From contig CANMSO010000010.1 of assembly GCA_947500545.1 (NCBI GenBank), forward strand, positions 113,182 through 177,181: a DNA stretch of 64,000 bases. The letters are read 5' to 3'. Shown piece after piece: positions 44,170 through 52,414 of the stretch; positions within the stretch are counted from its first letter, which is position 1; every line of letters starts with the position of its first letter. The position numbers and the translations under genes are program-made. Below the pieces are notes generated by a model, which did no database searches, was not told where the DNA came from, and saw nothing but the letters and a program-made list of their open reading frames with translations. Origin of the DNA: an uncultured Aquimarina sp. Lineage in GTDB: Bacteria; Bacteroidota; Bacteroidia; Flavobacteriales; Flavobacteriaceae.

Positions 44170-45081
44170 ATGTCACAATTAATATCATCCAAAGAAATTA
44201 ATCCGAAATGGAACCTTTCTGTCACTGTGCCCCATAAAAAAGAGACAACATGTGTAGCATTACTTGATTCAAATATTGGCGACGGCCGCTGTTTTAATCT
44301 AAAGGCACTTGTTGTTTTATTAGAAGAAGCATTAGAAAAGGATTTGTCCCAAGAATCAGCCTACATGCTTACCCGTATATTTTGGAGACTCACTGTGAAT
44401 ATCTATGAAAAGAATGATTTTGGTACAAATATAATCAGCACTAAGAAGAAACAATGGACTGCTGCATTCAAAGAAGCAGTAAGCCTTATTGATGACTTGG
44501 AGCTTTCAGGTAAGTTTAAGGATAGTCGTAAGTTATTGTGGTTTCTTGATCAGCACAAGGGATGTTCAGAAAACATGGTTTTCGAATTAGTATGGGGTAA
44601 TATTGAAGACATGTTCAAAATGGGAGGGCGACCATGCACCAATTTCCTTTCAATTAACTCAAAAGGAGAAATTAAAGAATTACTTTGGTTAGAAGATGAC
44701 TTTTCCCACAGTTATGGTATTGACAGACTGTGGCTTACAAATGAATGGTTGGAAGACCCTATATTACTGTATATCTGTAAGCAATCAGGTGGGGATGTAA
44801 GTATCTTCGAACGTTTTTTTTATAGTTTAGTAGATCCTTACAAATATCATAACCTATTACTTACAATAGAAGAGGTATTGCCTATTTTCCTGAAGATAAA
44901 AGACTGGGTAAAATCTAAAGCCTATTTAGATCTTGTAAACCTTTTAGAACAAAAAGGAATGCCAATTCTTCATCTGAAGTATTTCAAAAAAAATGAATTA
45001 GAAAAGGATCTTGATAAACTAGTAGAAGAATTAAATAATAGTTCATCTAAATACAGAATATTCATGGAAATTTCTTTCTAA
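44170..45081 (+). CDS. Protein of unknown function, long member of a tandem pair
   Basis: The 303-aa protein starts MSQLISSKEINPKWNL; this ATG aligns with the start of the short paralog. An upstream in-frame ATG at 44155 would add five residues. Residues 1-150 match the paralog, and the rest (GGRPCTNFLSINSKGEIKEL, then a helical region with FLKIKDWVKSKAYLDLV) has no recognised domain. It appears cytosolic. It is followed after 25 nt by the ankyrin gene, so the run from 43682 to 45760 is likely one unit. Confidence 0.6.
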   Translation: MSQLISSKEINPKWNLSVTVPHKKETTCVALLDSNIGDGRCFNLKALVVLLEEALEKDLSQESAYMLTRIFWRLTVNIYEKNDFGTNIISTKKKQWTAAFKEAVSLIDDLELSGKFKDSRKLLWFLDQHKGCSENMVFELVWGNIEDMFKMGGRPCTNFLSINSKGEIKELLWLEDDFSHSYGIDRLWLTNEWLEDPILLYICKQSGGDVSIFERFFYSLVDPYKYHNLLLTIEEVLPIFLKIKDWVKSKAYLDLVNLLEQKGMPILHLKYFKKNELEKDLDKLVEELNNSSSKYRIFMEISF

Positions 45082-45106
45082 GAATAGTAACCTAAATGAC
45101 TAGATA

Positions 45107-45760
45107 ATGAAAATAAAAGAAAAAATAAAAGCATTATTTGGGCTTCTGGATCAAATTGATGTCCACAAAAGGGACATCAAAGGAGAAACTGCTCTGATGG
45201 ATGCCTCTCGTAATAACCTTGATACTACAGCTGATTTATTGATCAAAAAAGGAGCCGATACTAATACTATTGGTTTTATGGGGGACAATCCTCTTATAAT
45301 GGCATCAAAAAACAATAACGTTGAGTTGGTTAAGATATTAATAGCTGAAGGAGCCGATGTAAATTACTATAACGAGGAGAGTATAGGTGATCCAGCTACA
45401 GCGCTAATGCAGGCTTCACAAATGAATGCCATAGATGTGGCAAAACTATTGATCGATCATGATGCCGATATAAATATGCATCATAAGGCAAATGGTATGA
45501 CACCATTGATGTTTGCTGTTAGGAGTCATGCGCTTGAGATGGTAAAATTATTGGTCGCCTCTGGAGCCAACATAGAAGCAAAATCATTCGGGTTTTATCC
45601 GTCATATACTGCTTTGACTTTTTGTGCTATGGAAAATGCAAGGGAAATAGCAGAATTTCTGATAGATAATGGAGCAAAGACAAAACCAATCAGAACAGTG
45701 AGAAGAAAAGAAATTCCGGCAGAGATGGTAAAGTGGTTAAAGTCAAAAGGTGTACTTTAA
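45107..45760 (+). CDS. Ankyrin-repeat protein
   Basis: The 217-aa protein holds about five ankyrin repeats: KGETALMDASRNNLDTTADL, GDNPLIMASKNNNVELVKIL, PATALMQASQMNAIDVAKLL, GMTPLMFAVRSHALEMVKLL, and TALTFCAMENAREIAEFLID, each with G-A-D/N-I/V turns. It has no signal peptide, so it should act in the cytosol as a binding protein. In accessory loci such proteins often serve as immunity or adaptor proteins; that role is only a guess here. Confidence 0.88.
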   Translation: MKIKEKIKALFGLLDQIDVHKRDIKGETALMDASRNNLDTTADLLIKKGADTNTIGFMGDNPLIMASKNNNVELVKILIAEGADVNYYNEESIGDPATALMQASQMNAIDVAKLLIDHDADINMHHKANGMTPLMFAVRSHALEMVKLLVASGANIEAKSFGFYPSYTALTFCAMENAREIAEFLIDNGAKTKPIRTVRRKEIPAEMVKWLKSKGVL

Positions 45761-45840
45761 TATCATAGGTAATAAAAAAAACGTGGCAACTACTCCTTCA
45801 TTTGTAAAACTAATTTTATACCAAATCAGATTAAAAAGTG

Positions 45841-45856
45841 CCACTTTATAAAGTGG
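45841..45856. promoter_or_regulatory. Perfect 16-bp palindrome CCACTTTATAAAGTGG
   Basis: The site is fully self-complementary and lies 22 nt before the chosen ATG of the next gene, in a stretch without other features. It could be an operator or half of a mobile-element end. Confidence 0.45.
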
Positions 45857-45878
45857 AGCGCAGGTGAAAGGATACTAT

Positions 45879-46289
45879 ATGATCTTTGATAGTATGAAAG
45901 TGAATAAGAGAATATATTTTAAAGTTAGGGATTTTCTTTTGCTGTATAATTATTTGGGTCAATTAAAAAGACTTTTGGAGGTAAGTTATTCGATGAGTAC
46001 TGCTCAAAAAAGGATCCTTTATCCTTCAGAAGAATCTCCCAAAATTTTTATTAGGCTTCTCGAAAAAAATAGAGAAAATCAACCAAAAGGTACTTTTTTG
46101 TATTGGTGCAAATGTATTTTTAAAATATACTTTTTAACCGAATTACAATTGGTAGAATGTTGTATTCTCCTGGAAGACGCTCTGGCATTGTCAAAGAAAG
46201 ATGTAATTCAAGATATCGATATCAAAGGTCTCAGAGACAGATTGGATCAATATTTTGCTGAGGTTTTTGATCATAAATTCATAATATAG
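45879..46289 (+). CDS. Small protein of unknown function
   Basis: The 136-aa product starts at ATG 45879 (MIFDSMKVNKRIYFKVRD). In-frame GTG 45864 and ATG 45894 are alternatives. It is basic and helical (YNYLGQLKRLLEVSYSMSTA, LLEDALALSKKDVIQDIDI), with one hydrophobic Cys-containing stretch WCKCIFKIYFLTELQLVECC. No family is recognised. A 31-nt gap leads to the next small gene. Confidence 0.5.
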   Translation: MIFDSMKVNKRIYFKVRDFLLLYNYLGQLKRLLEVSYSMSTAQKRILYPSEESPKIFIRLLEKNRENQPKGTFLYWCKCIFKIYFLTELQLVECCILLEDALALSKKDVIQDIDIKGLRDRLDQYFAEVFDHKFII

Positions 46290-46320
46290 AAAATCAATAT
46301 CATATAAAAATAAGAAAATA

Positions 46321-46608
46321 ATGAGCAAGTTTATGGCAAGAGAAAGTGATGATCTTAAAAGTGTATTAGATCATATCACTACACTAGTAAATAAAAGCAA
46401 GTATAACGATGTTTCAGTAACTACAGTGAATACTTCCTATCGAGGAAGATTTTTACAACGCGGAAATTATTTCTTATTACTGGCTAATGAAACAAGACAT
46501 ACTAATCTCGAATCTGGAAATAAAGTACATCAAATACATTATATAACTATTTCTTCTATTATTGGTATTACTATAGAAACTGATAAGGAGTTCCAGTTAC
46601 CAGAATAA
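46321..46608 (+). CDS. Small protein of unknown function
   Basis: The 95-aa product (MSKFMARESDDLKSVLDHIT) has a beta-rich centre, VTTVNTSYRGRFLQRGNYFL and then VHQIHYITISSIIGITIET, which could form a small barrel. It has no signal peptide and no recognised domain. It closes the accessory run that began at 38523. Confidence 0.5.
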   Translation: MSKFMARESDDLKSVLDHITTLVNKSKYNDVSVTTVNTSYRGRFLQRGNYFLLLANETRHTNLESGNKVHQIHYITISSIIGITIETDKEFQLPE

Positions 46609-46768
46609 AAATAAGGGTATTCTGAAATGGCTCCAGGAATTGTTTTTTTAACAAAAACCTCCTGTTTTCTTAAGTAAAAAAATATATGTACTATACATCC
46701 AAAAGGGTTTGGGTATATTTTACACTAAAAAAGGATAATTTTAAATTTCAAAAGGAGCAGAGTTTAGT

Positions 46769-46776
46769 TATATTTG
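46769..46776 (+). promoter_or_regulatory. -7 promoter box of the TerB-like gene
   Basis: TATATTTG matches TAnnTTTG exactly. TTTC at 46746-46749 lies 19 nt upstream as a degenerate -33 element. It shows that the start is at 46798 or 46801, not at the TTG inside the box. Confidence 0.65.
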
Positions 46777-46797
46777 CGGCAAATTAAACAAAAGTAC

Positions 46798-47232
46798 ATG
46801 ATGTCAATATCTGATTTATTTGATAGCGGATTTCAGAAGCGAAATAAGGATCATTTTGCTGCAATCGTTAAAGTAGCCATGAGTGATGGTGTTATTACAG
46901 ATGAAGAGAAAGCTTTTTTAGATAGGCTGGCTCGTAGACTGGATATCTCTGAAGAAGATTATAAGGAAATATTAAAAGACTATAGTACACATCCAATAAA
47001 TCCACCTATTAGTTATGATAGTAGGTTAGAAAGATTGTATGATCTGTCTAGAATGGTTTATGCAGATAGTATAAAGGGTGATGATCAAGTTGTATTATTA
47101 GAAAAACTTAGTATTGGATTAGGTTTTAATGCTGATAATGCAAAATATGTAGTTGATAAAGCTTTAAATCTTGTAGATAAAGGAGTTGACAGAGACACTT
47201 TTTCTGATGAGATTAAGAATATGAATAGATAG
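46798..47232 (+). CDS. TerB-family protein
   Basis: The 144-aa helical protein has the TerB pattern: HFAAIVKVAMSDGVITDEEK, in which the D-G-x-x-x-x-E-E turn is typical, then FLDRLARRLDISEEDYKEIL and the second half MVYADSIKGDDQVVLLEKLS. The family occurs in tellurite-resistance and envelope-stress systems, but many members stand alone without known role. The start was chosen downstream of the promoter box; two ATGs are adjacent (46798, 46801). It converges on the histidine-kinase operon. Confidence 0.82.
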   Translation: MMSISDLFDSGFQKRNKDHFAAIVKVAMSDGVITDEEKAFLDRLARRLDISEEDYKEILKDYSTHPINPPISYDSRLERLYDLSRMVYADSIKGDDQVVLLEKLSIGLGFNADNAKYVVDKALNLVDKGVDRDTFSDEIKNMNR

Positions 47233-47254
47233 TTTATCTTGTTTCACATAAAAT

Positions 47255-47285
47255 AAAAAAGGCAGCCTAATCGGCGGCCTTTTTT
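47255..47285. terminator. Bidirectional terminator between TerB-like and hybrid kinase genes
   Basis: AAAAAAGGC-GCC pairs with GGC-GGCCTTTTTT with one internal mismatch and a 5-nt loop. It overlaps the last codons of the kinase gene (stop 47269-47267). Confidence 0.8.
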
Positions 47286-48805
47286 GCAATTTGTCTTGTA
47301 ATTTTATAGATAAGATCTTCTCGGCCAAATGGTTTTTTTATGAAGTCATCCATGCCCGCTCTAAGACATTTTTCTCTTTCATTTTCTGAAGCTTTTGCAG
47401 AAAAACCTATGATAGGAACTTTGGCAATATGATCATCTCCATAGTTATTACGAATCATGCGTGTAGCTTGATAACCATCAATGGGATGCATCATAAGATC
47501 CATAATAATGACATCATATTTTCTCTTTTCTATATATTTTATGGCATCTTCACCATTAATAGCGACATCTACATAGAAATTACCATTAGAAATCAATATT
47601 TTCATCACTAAATACTGATTTACCTCTTTATCTTCTACTATTAGAACTCTAAATTTACCTTTGTTCTCTGGTAAAGTATATTTTTTCTTTTTTCTTTCTG
47701 GCGCCGCTTTTGTGATTTCGAACTTAAACGGTAGTTTGACATTAAAAGTAGTTCCTTTTTCGGGTTCGCTAGTCACTTTTATATCGCCATTAAGACGATC
47801 AACGAGATTTTTTACAATAGCAAGACCCAAACCAGTTCCAGAAATGTGTTGATAGCCACTAAATCTAGTAAAACGGTCAAAAAGCTGTGGTAAGTTTTCT
47901 TTTAGAATACCAATCCCAGTATCCTCTATTTTAAAGTTAAGACTAAGCTTATTGGTACGCTGGTAGTTCTTGGTGATAGATAATTTAATACTTCCTTCTT
48001 CAGTAAATTTGAATGCATTATTTAATAGATTGTTTAAAATCTGATACATTCGGGTTCTATCCCCAATTAGATATTCTTGTATATTCGGATCCAGATCGAT
48101 TTCAAAATCTATTTCCTTTTCTTCAGCCATCATTGTGTACGACTCTTTAAAGCCATTAATTATATCCTGAAAAGAAAAAAGTTCTTCTACTATTTGCAGT
48201 TTTCCCGATTCTATTTTAGAGATATCAATCATATCATCAATGAGGGCATTAAGATGATGACTTTCTCTTTTTATAATTCTGGAAAGCTCTTCCTGTTCAA
48301 AGGTTAATTGCGTTTTTTCAAGTACTTCTACAAAACCCAATATACTGGTTAGTGGAGTTCTGATTTCATGATTAATATTAGCAATAAAGCTGTTTTTAAA
48401 TTCCTCTTTTTCGATTAAATATTGGTTCTTTAATTCTAATTCTTTGGATTTTAAAATCGACTCGTTTCTTTGTTGTGCTATAGTATTAAGCTCTTTGTAT
48501 TTTTGAGTATAATCAAAAAATGTAAGGGCTATTTCTTTTAAATCCAGACGTATAGTTACATCACATATTCTCTCCTGGTCATTATTTTCAAAATGAATGC
48601 AGGGAAAACTAAATTCTGTATTATTTGGATCATAATCATCAATAAAGCTATTCAGAATTTCAAAAAACGGATGTATTTCATAGATAGAATCACCGGTTTT
48701 CCAATTAAACAAAGTTGTTTCTGTTTCTTTGATGATACCATCAGTCGAAACCGTTGTTAACTGTATGTTTTGACTAAATTCTATTAGATTCTGGTGATTT
48801 TTCAT
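47267..48805 (-). CDS. Hybrid histidine kinase with a receiver domain
   Basis: The 512-aa cytosolic protein has a PAS-like N-terminal region (about 1-105), a coiled stretch, HisKA with phospho-acceptor His146 (NINHEIRTPLTSIL), HATPase (NNAFKFTEEGSI, FKIEDTGIGIL, SGTGLGLAIVKNL) and a C-terminal receiver with Asp436 (IIMDLMMHPIDGYQ). No transmembrane segment is visible. It starts 5 nt after the GTPase gene ends, so it belongs to one operon with the GTPase and its partners and may take its input from them. Confidence 0.92.
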   Translation of the reverse strand: MKNHQNLIEFSQNIQLTTVSTDGIIKETETTLFNWKTGDSIYEIHPFFEILNSFIDDYDPNNTEFSFPCIHFENNDQERICDVTIRLDLKEIALTFFDYTQKYKELNTIAQQRNESILKSKELELKNQYLIEKEEFKNSFIANINHEIRTPLTSILGFVEVLEKTQLTFEQEELSRIIKRESHHLNALIDDMIDISKIESGKLQIVEELFSFQDIINGFKESYTMMAEEKEIDFEIDLDPNIQEYLIGDRTRMYQILNNLLNNAFKFTEEGSIKLSITKNYQRTNKLSLNFKIEDTGIGILKENLPQLFDRFTRFSGYQHISGTGLGLAIVKNLVDRLNGDIKVTSEPEKGTTFNVKLPFKFEITKAAPERKKKKYTLPENKGKFRVLIVEDKEVNQYLVMKILISNGNFYVDVAINGEDAIKYIEKRKYDVIIMDLMMHPIDGYQATRMIRNNYGDDHIAKVPIIGFSAKASENEREKCLRAGMDDFIKKPFGREDLIYKITRQIAKKAAD

Positions 48806-48810
48806 GATGC

Positions 48811-49311
48811 CTAATTTGTTATTTCTTTAGCCAGATCTAAGAAAAAATTCTGTACATTCTTGTTGGTCTTAGCACTGGTCAAACAATCAAATGGAATTTC
48901 CTGTTCCTTTAAGCGGGAGGTAACTTCTTTTTCATTTACCAAGTCTAATTTATTTCCAATTATCTTGGCAGTGACTTTGGTATACGTTTTTTTAAGATAC
49001 TCTAGATCTTGATTAAGATTCATATAGGTATCTTCGCGGGTCAGGTCAAATACATATATAAATGCATGAGATCCTAAAAGATAGGATTTTCGGGTGTCTT
49101 GAACGCTATCCGAATGTCCTTCTGTATCCCAAATGATCATAGATAGTTCTCTGCCATCTGGTAACACAACTACTTTCTTTTTTATTTGAACCCCTAAGGT
49201 CACTTTATATTCTTCTGAAAATTCGTTATCAATAAAACGTCTGAATAAAGACGTTTTTCCAACACCAAAGTGTCCTAAAAGCACTACTTTTTTAGACAAT
49301 TTCATCTGCAA
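48811..49311 (-). CDS. Rab/Ras-like small GTPase
   Basis: The 166-aa protein has a P-loop GHFGVGKT at 13-20, a switch I threonine in YKVTLGVQI, switch II IIWDTEGHSDS (Gln after DTAG-type motif replaced by His), the GNKLDL base-binding motif and TSAKTN. It has no prenylation cysteine. Bacterial Rab-like GTPases (the Rup group) usually travel with roadblock-type or kinase partners. It overlaps the upstream 274-aa gene by 20 nt, a sign of coupled translation. Confidence 0.9.
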   Translation of the reverse strand: MQMKLSKKVVLLGHFGVGKTSLFRRFIDNEFSEEYKVTLGVQIKKKVVVLPDGRELSMIIWDTEGHSDSVQDTRKSYLLGSHAFIYVFDLTREDTYMNLNQDLEYLKKTYTKVTAKIIGNKLDLVNEKEVTSRLKEQEIPFDCLTSAKTNKNVQNFFLDLAKEITN

Positions 49312-50116
49312 AATGGTTTTTTAATTTTTCTGTGAATAGATTGCTGTCTTCCAAATCTTTACGGGAGATATGATGTTGTGCGAAATCTATAATTTGATCT
49401 TCTAAAACTTCTTTAAACATCATATTGTATGCTCCTGATATTACCGCAGCTATGTAGTAAGAGTAAAAATTTTGGATATGAATGGTATATAATTCGTATT
49501 CTATTAATTCTAAGTTTTGATCACCTCCCTCAAATGCATCTTCAACAAAACTCTTGATTGCCGTAAGCATACCGGCGACCATTTCCTTATCTACTGTTCC
49601 TTCTGATAAGGGGCTATAATCTGCGATTAGTATTCCAGAGTTTTTTTCGATCACAAACATCTGCATTAGTCTTGGTTTTGCATAATCAGAGAGTGCAAGA
49701 TCGCCTTCGGTAACCCCTTGGGCTTTTGCTTTTGTTTTTCTAAACCAGTTTTTGAAAGAAAAGGCTTTTTTAGTTTGCTTGCTAATATTTTCGCTCAATA
49801 GTTTCATTTCATGAGCGATATACTTCTTTATCATCTTACCAATGATTGGAAATAATGCCTCTACTACTGCGTCTTGAGAATTCTTGATCTCTTCTTTTAA
49901 CGCTTCGGTGATTGTGGGTCCTAAAGTTTTAGGGATTTCCTGAACAAACGCATCCAGTTTATCATCAATAATGGGATCTACCTTATGCGAGAGTTCCTGT
50001 TTTTGATGTACTATTTGGCTTAATGCTTCTACTTTTTCGGCAATAGAATCAGCAAATTCTTTTTCTTCTGTAAGAAGAAGTTCTTTAAGAATTTTAAGTT
50101 TATCCTGCTCTTCCAT
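49292..50116 (-). CDS. Partner protein of the GTPase, helical N-terminus and sensor-like C-terminus
   Basis: The 274-aa protein has a long charged helical part (about 1-150) and a C-terminal domain with MFVIEKNSGILIADYSPLSE, DKEMVAGMLTAIKSFVEDAF, LIEYELYTIHIQNFYSYYIA. That C-terminal pattern resembles the small alpha/beta domains (roadblock/longin-like) that bind small GTPases; this is my inference. No membrane segment is clear. It overlaps the GTPase gene and follows the coiled-coil gene by 18 nt. Confidence 0.65.
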   Translation of the reverse strand: MEEQDKLKILKELLLTEEKEFADSIAEKVEALSQIVHQKQELSHKVDPIIDDKLDAFVQEIPKTLGPTITEALKEEIKNSQDAVVEALFPIIGKMIKKYIAHEMKLLSENISKQTKKAFSFKNWFRKTKAKAQGVTEGDLALSDYAKPRLMQMFVIEKNSGILIADYSPLSEGTVDKEMVAGMLTAIKSFVEDAFEGGDQNLELIEYELYTIHIQNFYSYYIAAVISGAYNMMFKEVLEDQIIDFAQHHISRKDLEDSNLFTEKLKNHFADEIV

Positions 50117-50134
50117 GGCCTTGGATAGATTGGA

Positions 50135-50488
50135 TTACTTTTGATTTATTTTTTCACCTAAAGAGATCAGAAGATCTCCGAGCGTCTTTTTGTCTACCTT
50201 TTTTTCGTCAAGCACATCAGCTTTGTCCGCTAGATTGTCTTCTAATTCTGTAATTCTAATGTTAATATCAGTACTTAGATTATCGATCGCTTGATTCAAT
50301 TCTTTTTTTGTGTCCTCAATAAAGTCTTCTAGCTCTCTTTTTTTTGAAGAAATGTCTTTTTTTACTTTATCAAACTCAGAATTATAGGCGGCAATATTCT
50401 CCCCAAAGATTAGATTTTTTATTGCTTCTATTTTTGAAGAAGGATCATTAGAAACTTTTTCTTCAACAGCTTTACTTTCTTTAGCCAT
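50135..50488 (-). CDS. Small coiled-coil protein
   Basis: The 117-aa protein is almost wholly charged and helical, with heptad-like runs (SEFDKVKKDISSKKRELEDF, KKELNQAIDNLSTDINIRIT, ELEDNLADKADVLDEKKVDK). It has no membrane segment. As the first gene of the GTPase operon it may form a scaffold or filament for the complex. No named family is recognised. Confidence 0.65.
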   Translation of the reverse strand: MAKESKAVEEKVSNDPSSKIEAIKNLIFGENIAAYNSEFDKVKKDISSKKRELEDFIEDTKKELNQAIDNLSTDINIRITELEDNLADKADVLDEKKVDKKTLGDLLISLGEKINQK

Positions 50489-50714
50489 TTTTGGTTGGTT
50501 TATTATGTTTTTCCTAGTTATACTACAAAATTAACATAAAAACATTAAAAACATGGGGTGTACTGCTCGTAATGTTAATTTCGTTTAGCATTGCATGACG
50601 AGATATATTTACTTCGAAAAGTCAAGGGATATTCATTTACGCTATTGCATAAATATACGATTATTATTTTTTATAAAATTGTCCTGGAAATATAAGAATC
50701 TTTCAAGGATATTT

Positions 50715-51713
50715 TTACTTCATAAACGATTCTACTTTTTCGACCATATTTTTACTACCACAAACAAAAGGAGTGCGTTCATGAAGCTGTGTGGGTTTTA
50801 TATCCATAATTCGCCTATATCCATCACTAGCCTTACCCCCAGCTTGTTCTGCTATAAAAGCCATTGGATTACATTCATATAATAAACGAAGTTTTCCATT
50901 GGGAGATTTTGATGTACTAGGATACAAATATACACCGCCTTTTATCATATTACGATGAATATCACTTACCAAAGAACCAATATATCTAGAGGTGTATGGG
51001 CGATCCTCTTTTTCTTCCTGACAATACTTGATATAGTCTTTAATTCCTTGTGGGAAATGTATATAATTACCTTCGTTCACAGAATATATGTTGCCATTTT
51101 CTGGAAATTTCATATTAGGATGTGATAAATAATAGGTCCCCAATGCTGGATTTAGTGTAAAACCATTTACACCATGTCCTGTCGTGTAGACCAACATTGT
51201 AGAGGTTCCATAAATGATGTAACCCGCCGCAACTTGCAAATTACCAGGCTGTAAAAAATCTTCTAAAGTAACAGGGGTTCCCGTTGGGGTCACTCTGCGA
51301 TAAATTGAGAAAATAGTACCAACAGATACATTAACATCTATATTTGAACTACCATCTAATGGATCCATAAGAACAACATAGTTGTTACGATGATCGTTCT
51401 TTTGTCCTTTTATGGTAATGAATTCATCATTTTCTTCAGAAGCAATACCGCATACAATCTCTCTATTGGTGAGCGTATTGATAAAAGTTTCATTTGCCAA
51501 TACATCAAGTTTTTGTTGGTCTTCTCCTTGTATGTTGGTTTCTCCTGCAGCTCCTGTTATATCAACCAATCCTGCTTTATTCACTTCATGATTCACCATT
51601 TTTGCAGCAAGTCTGATTGAATTAATCAAACGTGAAAGCTCTCCGCTTGCATAAGGGAAATCTTGCTGGTTCTCAATAATAAATTCTCCTAAGGTTTGGT
51701 TTTTTCTTGCCAT
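50715..51713 (-). CDS. fbp: Fructose-1,6-bisphosphatase class I
   Basis: The 332-aa enzyme hydrolyses fructose-1,6-bisphosphate in gluconeogenesis. The metal and phosphate site is in VVLMDPLDGSSNIDVNVSVG, with CGIASEENDEF supplying upstream acidic residues, and KLRLLYECNPMAFIAEQAGG giving the C-terminal metal/substrate block. Length fits the family. It stands alone, with a 226-nt gap to the GTPase operon. Confidence 0.96.
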   Translation of the reverse strand: MARKNQTLGEFIIENQQDFPYASGELSRLINSIRLAAKMVNHEVNKAGLVDITGAAGETNIQGEDQQKLDVLANETFINTLTNREIVCGIASEENDEFITIKGQKNDHRNNYVVLMDPLDGSSNIDVNVSVGTIFSIYRRVTPTGTPVTLEDFLQPGNLQVAAGYIIYGTSTMLVYTTGHGVNGFTLNPALGTYYLSHPNMKFPENGNIYSVNEGNYIHFPQGIKDYIKYCQEEKEDRPYTSRYIGSLVSDIHRNMIKGGVYLYPSTSKSPNGKLRLLYECNPMAFIAEQAGGKASDGYRRIMDIKPTQLHERTPFVCGSKNMVEKVESFMK

Positions 51714-51867
51714 TTATGGTGGATTTTATTTGGTGCAAAAGTATTATTTTTTAGATAACTATAACGTTTTCGGAAGTTTAAATTACCAAACCTGCTTAAG
51801 AATTATAAAAACATAAACGGTAGGAGTATAACATTAGAAAATTGTCTGGTTTCTGACACATATTTTA

Positions 51868-51875
51868 TAGTTTTG
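51868..51875 (+). promoter_or_regulatory. -7 promoter box before the GNAT gene
   Basis: TAGTTTTG matches TAnnTTTG. It lies 15 nt before ATG 51891. A clear -33 element at the right spacing was not found. Confidence 0.5.
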
Positions 51876-51890
51876 ATAAACTTTTCTATC

Positions 51891-52370
51891 ATGAACTATA
51901 TAATTAGAGATGCCAAACCCCAGGATATGGAGCAAGTACTGGGATTAATTCAAGAATTGGCTACTTTTGAAAAAGAACCGGATGCTGTAGAGGTTACCGT
52001 ACAAGAATTGATTGACGAGGGCTTTGGGGAGAACCCGTTGTTTCACTGTTTTGTTGCAGAGGTAGATAACAGAATTGTTGGGATCGCATTGGTATACTAT
52101 AGATTTTCTACATGGAAAGGACGATCTATTCATTTAGAAGATCTTATCGTTAAAGAATCTATGCGCGGTACAGGGTTGGGTAGTGCATTATATACCCAAG
52201 TATTAAAATACGCTAAGTCTAAGGGAGTAAGAAGAGTAGAATGGGTGGTTCTGGATTGGAATAAGAATGCAATTGATTTTTATGAAAAAAGTGGGGCTAA
52301 ACTTCTAAAAGATTGGTATCTGGTTCAAATGGATGAGAACGGGGTTGATAAATTTATTGCTGAATTATAA
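51891..52370 (+). CDS. GNAT family N-acetyltransferase
   Basis: The 159-aa protein carries the acetyl-CoA loop in HLEDLIVKESMRGTGLGSAL (R-G-x-G-x-G/A type). WVVLDWNKNAIDFYEKSGAK is the usual motif B end. It resembles diamine/thialysine acetyltransferases in length and layout. ATG 51891 follows a promoter box; the TTG at 51873 lies inside the box and is rejected. It is 44 nt upstream of the aspartate kinase gene. Confidence 0.9.
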   Translation: MNYIIRDAKPQDMEQVLGLIQELATFEKEPDAVEVTVQELIDEGFGENPLFHCFVAEVDNRIVGIALVYYRFSTWKGRSIHLEDLIVKESMRGTGLGSALYTQVLKYAKSKGVRRVEWVVLDWNKNAIDFYEKSGAKLLKDWYLVQMDENGVDKFIAEL

Positions 52371-52414
52371 TTTTTATAAAACGAACCATTCAATAATAGT
52401 AAACGGCGTAATTA

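Noticed and set aside
46774..46797. TTG start of the TerB-like gene
   Set aside because: The TTG is part of the -7 box TATATTTG, so it would not be in the mRNA.
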